Source of the DNA: Pseudomonadota bacterium
GTDB lineage: Bacteria; Pseudomonadota; Gammaproteobacteria; Steroidobacterales; Woeseiaceae
NCBI GenBank assembly: GCA_022360335.1
Contig: JAKSCZ010000152.1
Location: 1 to 10,258, forward strand
DNA: 10,258 bases
Direction of reading: 5' to 3'
Below are positions 7,074 to 10,258 of this stretch, piece by piece (the stretch's first letter is position 1; every line of letters begins with the position of its first letter). The notes below the pieces were generated by a model that saw only the letters and a list, made by a program, of their open reading frames with translations, did no database searches and had not been told where the DNA came from. A program made the translations under genes and the position numbers.

Positions 7074-7107
7074 GGTGACAGTCACCCTAATTCGGGGGAC
7101 AGTCACC
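7074..7107 (+). repeat. Left 34 bp inverted terminus of the palindromic element
   Basis: A perfect reverse complement of 7208-7241. Inside and just past it, GACAGTCACCCTAAT occurs twice as a direct repeat (7077-7091 and 7098-7112, 21 bp period). The second copy runs five bases beyond the symmetric region (7108-7112), so the left side has a slightly longer repeated unit than the right. Confidence 0.95.
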
Positions 7108-7207
7108 CTAATGGATCAAGAAGTAACAACTTACGAAGGAAAACTCGAAGAAAAGCCTTGAGTCACTTTAACAATCAGCGATAAGCCGCTAATTTTATTG
7201 TCTGCAA

Positions 7208-7241
7208 GGTGACTGTCCCCCGAATTAGGGTGACTGTCACC
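7208..7241 (-). repeat. Right 34 bp inverted terminus of the palindromic element
   Basis: A perfect reverse complement of 7074-7107. Here the inner half-unit is bordered by AAGG rather than the ATTAGGG that borders the outer unit, so inner boundaries differ between the two ends while the 34 bp cores are identical. In RNA read from the minus strand the two arms could pair into a long stem with a 100-base loop directly after the aldehyde dehydrogenase stop codon. Confidence 0.95.
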
Positions 7242-7245
7242 TTAA

Positions 7246-8766
7246 CTAGAGGTCGAAGTTGATGCCTTGGGCCAACGGCAAATCCTTGCCCCAGTTGATC
7301 GTATTCGTTTGTCGGCGCATGTACGCCTTCCAGGCGTCCGATCCGGCCTCGCGGCCGCCCCCGGTCTCCTTCTCGCCGCCGAATGCGCCGCCGATTTCCG
7401 CGCCCGACGTGCCGATGTCGACGTTGGCGATCCCGCAGTCGGATCCGCCCGCCGACAGGAAATACTCGGCGTTCTGGACGTTGTCCGTGAAGATTGCCGA
7501 CGACAGTCCCTGGACGACGCCGTTTTGCATCGCGATCGCATCGTCGAGCGTATCGAACGGCATCAGGTACAGGATCGGACCGAACGTTTCCGTTTGCACG
7601 ATCTCCGAATCGTTGTCGGCGATGGCGATCGCCGGCGTGACGAAATTCCCTTCGCGATCGATGCGCTCGCCGCCGCACAGGATCTCGCCGCCCGAGGCCC
7701 TGACGGCATCGCACGCGCTTAGCGTCCGCTGCAGCGACGCCTCGTCGATGACGGGGCCCATCAACGTGTCGGGGTCGAGGGGGTCGCCGATCCGCACCTG
7801 GCCGTAGGCATTGACGAGTGCCTCCCCGAGTTCCTCGAGGCGCGAGCGGTGCACGATCACACGTCGCGTCGACGTACAACGCTGCCCGGCCGTGCCGACG
7901 GCGCCGAAGACGATGGACGGCACGGCGAGATCGAGATTGGCGTGTTCGTCAACGACGATCGCGTTGTTACCGCCCAGCTCGAGCAGGAACTTGCCCATGC
8001 GCGCGGCGACACGCTCGCCGACCTTCCGGCCGACGGCGCAGGAGCCTGTGAAGGAGATCAGATCGACGCGCTCGTCATCGACGAAGGTCTGCGCCAGCTC
8101 GTTGCTGCCGTCGTTGATCAGGAAAAACACGGGCGGCAGGTCCATGTCGGCCAGCGCCTCGTTGACGATCTTCTGTACCGCCACGCCGCACAGCGGCGTC
8201 TTCGGCGACGGTTTCCAGATATTGACGTTACCGCACACGGCCGCGATGCACGCATTCCACGAGTACACGGCGACCGGGAAATTGAAGGCCGAGATCGTGC
8301 CGACGATGCCGAGCGGATGCCATTGCTCGTACATGCGGTGCTGCGGTCGCTCGGAGTGCATCGTCCGGCCGTACATCATCCGCGACTGGCCGACGGCGAA
8401 ATCGCAGATGTCGATCATCTCCTGGACCTCGCCGTCGCCCTCGGCCTTGATCTTGCCCGTCTCGAGCGTCACGAGACTCCCGAGCGGGTCCTTGTAGCGA
8501 CGCAACGCCTCGCCGATGCGCCGGACCGCCTCGCCGCGGACCGGGCCGGGTATGCTGCGCCATGCGCGGAACGATGCCTGTGCCGCCGCGACGACCCGTT
8601 CGTACTCCTCCGGCGTCGACTGGCGTACGCTCGCGATCGGCCCGTTGTCGGTCGGGTTGATCGAGTCGATCAGCGGCGCGCCGTCCCCGGCCAGCGACGT
8701 GGCGCCGAGCCAGGTGCCTTCGTTGACGGCCGAGAGGCCGAGTTGTTCGAGAATGTCCTTCATCAT
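7246..8766 (-). CDS. amaB: Alpha-aminoadipate semialdehyde / piperideine-6-carboxylate dehydrogenase (ALDH7 family)
   Basis: A 506-residue NAD(P)-dependent aldehyde dehydrogenase that follows human ALDH7A1 almost end to end. Shared stretches include GSLV.LE.GKI..EG.GEVQE.IDICD, EQW.P.G.VG.I.AFNFPVAVY, LLELGGNNAI, GTAGQRCT, the long SGAEIGGAFGGEK.TGGGRE.GSDAWK block and the C-terminal KDLPLAQGI. Catalytic residues are present: N162, K185, E263 and nucleophile C297. C243 sits in FTGSC where most relatives have Thr, probably without consequence. The enzyme oxidises L-2-aminoadipate 6-semialdehyde (in equilibrium with piperideine-6-carboxylate) to L-2-aminoadipate in lysine breakdown. Start ATG 8766 follows AGGAG at good spacing and overlaps the upstream stop as ATGA, so translation is probably coupled to the lysine dehydrogenase gene. 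Some ALDH7 enzymes also accept betaine aldehyde. Confidence 0.93.
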   Translation of the reverse strand: MMKDILEQLGLSAVNEGTWLGATSLAGDGAPLIDSINPTDNGPIASVRQSTPEEYERVVAAAQASFRAWRSIPGPVRGEAVRRIGEALRRYKDPLGSLVTLETGKIKAEGDGEVQEMIDICDFAVGQSRMMYGRTMHSERPQHRMYEQWHPLGIVGTISAFNFPVAVYSWNACIAAVCGNVNIWKPSPKTPLCGVAVQKIVNEALADMDLPPVFFLINDGSNELAQTFVDDERVDLISFTGSCAVGRKVGERVAARMGKFLLELGGNNAIVVDEHANLDLAVPSIVFGAVGTAGQRCTSTRRVIVHRSRLEELGEALVNAYGQVRIGDPLDPDTLMGPVIDEASLQRTLSACDAVRASGGEILCGGERIDREGNFVTPAIAIADNDSEIVQTETFGPILYLMPFDTLDDAIAMQNGVVQGLSSAIFTDNVQNAEYFLSAGGSDCGIANVDIGTSGAEIGGAFGGEKETGGGREAGSDAWKAYMRRQTNTINWGKDLPLAQGINFDL

Positions 8767-9926
8767 TCGTCTCCTGCGCGCTGGTGACCTGTTTCACCGC
8801 GAGCGATGAGTTCTGCGGATGTCCGGTTGGTGCCGCCGTGAGCGTAGAAGCGGCCGAAGCGGTTGTCGAGGATAGCGGCGAGTTCGAATTCCTCCTGCGC
8901 AACGAAGCCGCCATGCCGGCGGGGCGTCGACAGGACGATGTCGAGAACGCTGCAGATTCCCGCAGCCGTCGTAATCTGGATCGCCGACCACAGGCGTCCG
9001 GCGACCACTTGCGGATAGACCTTGTTGACGTAGTTCTCCTCGCGCAGTTCGCCGTCCTGGTAGCCGGTGACGGCCGCATAGATGATTACGACGTCCTGCA
9101 GCGTCTGCGGTACCGCGTTCTCGAGGATGCGTTTCAGCGTACCGCGATCGTGATTCAGCTTCAGGCCGTTCATGAGCAATCGCATCTGTTCGCAGTGTCC
9201 CGGGTATCGAATCGTCTTGTAATTCATGTTGGCGACGCGATCGCAATAGGTCTCGCCGAGAGAACCGAGTCCGCCCGAGGTGTTGAACGCCTCGTACAGC
9301 TTCCCGTCGATCTCGATTTCCTCGAGCCCTTCGAGCGGCATGACGTCGACCTCCCTGCCGTCGACGATGCTCTTGCAAAGATTGCCGTATTCGTTGATGA
9401 CGCCGTCCGTGGACCACGTCAGCGAGTATTTGAGCACGTTGTTGGGGTGTTGCGGCAGGGCGCCCACCCGCAGTTTCACCGACTTCAACGAATCGAAGTG
9501 CCGTATCAGCTCGTTCGCTGCAATACTGATAAAACCGGGAGCCAGGCCGCACTGCGGCGCGAATACCGAATCCGAGCCTTCGGCGAGTTCCCGCACGGCT
9601 TCCGTAACGGCGACGTCTTCGGTCAGGTCGAAGTAGTGCAGATTCTCGTTGCGGGCGACGCGCGCGACCGCAAGGTTACAGAAGTAGGGGAGACCGGAGA
9701 CCACCGCAATCGGCTCGTGTTCGCGCACGTGTGCCGCCAGTGCCGCTTCGTCGGCCGCGTCCAGCTCGAAGGCGTCGAGATGATCCAGGCCGTGTGCGTT
9801 GACGACCTCCGCCGCAGCGCCCGGAACGGAATCGGCGAGCTGCACCCGGTAGTCGCCGCTCTCGGCGAGCAGTCCCGAAATCAGGGCCCCGATCTTGCCG
9901 GCGCCGAGTACCAGTACGTCCTTCAT
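8763..9926 (-). CDS. L-lysine 6-dehydrogenase / saccharopine dehydrogenase-family protein
   Basis: A 387-residue protein starting at ATG 9926, just after GGGGGAGG and directly before the Rossmann fold MKDVLVLGAGKIG (GxGxxG at G8-G13). An in-frame upstream ATG at 10001 would add 25 unlikely residues. Length and internal motifs resemble Geobacillus lysine 6-dehydrogenase: CGLAPGFISI (126-135), LYEAFNTSGGLGSL (210-223) and YKTIRYPGHCEQMRLL (236-251). Family knowledge: lysine 6-dehydrogenase oxidises the epsilon-amino group of L-lysine with NAD+, giving 2-aminoadipate 6-semialdehyde that cyclises to piperideine-6-carboxylate. Saccharopine dehydrogenase yields the same product from saccharopine. 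No lysine-ketoglutarate reductase is present here, which favours the direct route, but a distant one cannot be excluded. The overlapping ALDH7 gene consumes the product. Confidence 0.82.
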   Translation of the reverse strand: MKDVLVLGAGKIGALISGLLAESGDYRVQLADSVPGAAAEVVNAHGLDHLDAFELDAADEAALAAHVREHEPIAVVSGLPYFCNLAVARVARNENLHYFDLTEDVAVTEAVRELAEGSDSVFAPQCGLAPGFISIAANELIRHFDSLKSVKLRVGALPQHPNNVLKYSLTWSTDGVINEYGNLCKSIVDGREVDVMPLEGLEEIEIDGKLYEAFNTSGGLGSLGETYCDRVANMNYKTIRYPGHCEQMRLLMNGLKLNHDRGTLKRILENAVPQTLQDVVIIYAAVTGYQDGELREENYVNKVYPQVVAGRLWSAIQITTAAGICSVLDIVLSTPRRHGGFVAQEEFELAAILDNRFGRFYAHGGTNRTSAELIARGETGHQRAGDE

Positions 9927-9953
9927 CGCCTCCCCCAGCGGGCGTGCGTTTGC

Positions 9954-9975
9954 CCGGGAAAACCGTCCTTCCCGG
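9954..9975 (-). promoter_or_regulatory. Inverted repeat in the lysine dehydrogenase leader
   Basis: CCGGGAA (9954-9960) and TTCCCGG (9969-9975) are perfect 7 bp inverted arms around an 8-base loop, 28 bp or more upstream of the lysine dehydrogenase start. It could be a hairpin in the 5' leader or a regulator's site. No T-run accompanies it. A second, smaller pair (CCGGA/TCCGG) overlaps it at about 9972-9985. Confidence 0.3.
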
Positions 9976-10053
9976 AGCGTATCCGGCGCGCATTGTGGCA
10001 CTGTCGCAGGGGGCTTTCCACACCCCGGGTCGGGCGGCCGCCAAGTTGTTGAT

Positions 10054-10096
10054 CACAAGAGAAACTTTTGTGTCGGATGATGCCCCATGGCATAGT
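10054..10096 (+). promoter_or_regulatory. Candidate promoter with overlapping inverted repeat upstream of DAHP synthase
   Basis: TTGTGT (10068-10073) and CATAGT (10091-10096, 4/6 to the -10 consensus) are separated by exactly 17 bp, and transcription would begin near 10103, 23 bases before the GTG start. CACAA (10054-10058) and TTGTG (10068-10072) form an inverted repeat whose right arm lies on the -35 hexamer, the usual place for a repressor operator. The -35 match is only 3/6, so this is a tentative reading. Confidence 0.25.
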
Positions 10097-10125
10097 CCGC
10101 GCTTTATCCAGGCGGCAAAACGGCA

Positions 10126-10258
10126 GTGAGCAGAACCATCCCCGGAACCGATTGGCATCCCGCCAGCTGGCAGGGTTTCCCGGCCTCGCAACAGGCGTCT
10201 TATCCCGACAGGGCGGCGCTCGATCGCGTGGTCGCGGACCTGAGCCGTCTGCCGCCGA
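10126..10258 (+). CDS. Class II 3-deoxy-7-phosphoheptulonate (DAHP) synthase, N-terminal fragment
   Basis: The first 44 codons of a gene that runs off the right edge. GTG 10126 is the only usable start after an in-frame TAG at 10093, with AGGCGG about ten bases upstream. The pattern TDWHPASWQGFPASQQASYPD, split as DW-P-SW, PA-QQ and YPD, followed by LDRVVADLSRLPP, fits the N-terminal helix of class II DAHP synthases (typically W.P.SW...P..Q...Y.D...L......L..LPPLV). These enzymes join phosphoenolpyruvate and erythrose 4-phosphate in the first step of aromatic amino-acid synthesis. No catalytic residues are inside the window, so the call rests on the N-terminal signature alone. It is transcribed divergently from the lysine-catabolic operon across 199 bp. 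Confidence 0.72.
   Translation, partial: MSRTIPGTDWHPASWQGFPASQQASYPDRAALDRVVADLSRLPP

Larger units (their letters stand above)
7074..7241. mobile_element. 168 bp palindromic element with 34 bp perfect inverted termini (RAYT/REP- or MITE-like)
   Basis: Positions 7074-7107 are the exact reverse complement of 7208-7241 (34 of 34 bases). Each terminus contains GGTGACAGTCACC, itself an odd palindrome, and a second GGGGACAGTCACC copy. The 100 bp interior (7108-7207) is clearly AT-richer than its surroundings and encodes no recognisable protein; one ATG (7111) gives only 16 codons. The layout suggests a non-autonomous unit, and GGTGACTGTC/GGGGACAGTCACC-type repeats are, to my recollection, found around REP-associated tyrosine transposase genes in proteobacteria; that attribution needs a genome search. 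No transposase is present and no clear target duplication is seen. It fills most of the 240 bp gap between nfeD and the aldehyde dehydrogenase gene, starting 4 bases after the latter's stop codon. Confidence 0.8.

Noticed and set aside
7111..7161. 16-codon reading frame inside the palindromic element
   Set aside because: Too short, without a Shine-Dalgarno or recognisable motif; probably a chance frame in an AT-rich spacer.
7074..7241. Treating the two repeat arms as a minimal CRISPR or an intrinsic terminator
   Set aside because: There are only two arms and they are inverted, not directly repeated with spacers; no T-run follows on either strand as an intrinsic terminator requires.
8784..10052. 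422-residue plus-strand open frame opposite the lysine dehydrogenase
   Set aside because: A mirror of a well-recognised gene in GC-rich DNA; it has no recognisable motif or start signal.

Overview
The window is about 10 kb of GC-rich, tightly packed bacterial chromosome. Gene content suggests a gammaproteobacterium, perhaps related to Xanthomonadales or Chromatiales-like lineages: a PhoP/PhoQ-type pair, two-domain MazG, class II fumarase, a proteobacterial-style class II DAHP synthase N-terminus, and a long NfeD-slipin operon. This placement is inferred from protein resemblance recalled by eye, not from a search. No tRNA, rRNA, CRISPR array, prophage or complete insertion sequence was seen.

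Left part (1-1768, plus strand): the 3' end of a class II fumarate hydratase gene, a CoA-type Nudix hydrolase whose annotated start overlaps it, and mazG. The last two are nucleotide 'house-cleaning' enzymes. The Nudix/mazG junction is a conspicuous AT-rich island.

Middle left (1877-4896, plus strand): an envelope-stress-like block. It holds a secreted glycine-zipper protein, a small secreted PepSY-domain protein, a PhoP-like response regulator and a PhoQ-like sensor kinase. The last three genes are 23-27 bp apart and probably cotranscribed.

Middle right (4862-7005, minus strand): a membrane-quality module of a long-form NfeD (ClpP-class membrane protease) followed by its slipin/stomatin (SPFH) partner. 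The slipin gene runs tail-to-tail into the phoQ-like gene with a 35 bp coding overlap.

Between nfeD and the next gene lies a 168 bp palindromic element (7074-7241). It has perfect 34 bp inverted termini, each built from repeated GACAGTCACC units. It resembles the non-autonomous palindromic units associated with REP-associated tyrosine transposases, and it sits four bases after a stop codon.

Right part (7246-9926, minus strand): a two-gene lysine-catabolic operon joined by an ATGA overlap. A lysine 6-dehydrogenase/saccharopine dehydrogenase-family enzyme is followed by an ALDH7-type alpha-aminoadipate semialdehyde (piperideine-6-carboxylate) dehydrogenase. Together they would convert L-lysine to L-2-aminoadipate. 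Divergent from them, across a 199 bp intergenic region, is the start of a class II DAHP synthase gene (first step of the shikimate pathway), cut by the window edge.

I found no convincing wholly new system. The best candidates for follow-up are the palindromic element, the PepSY-PhoP-PhoQ grouping with its altered sensor domain, and the convergent phoQ/slipin overlap.
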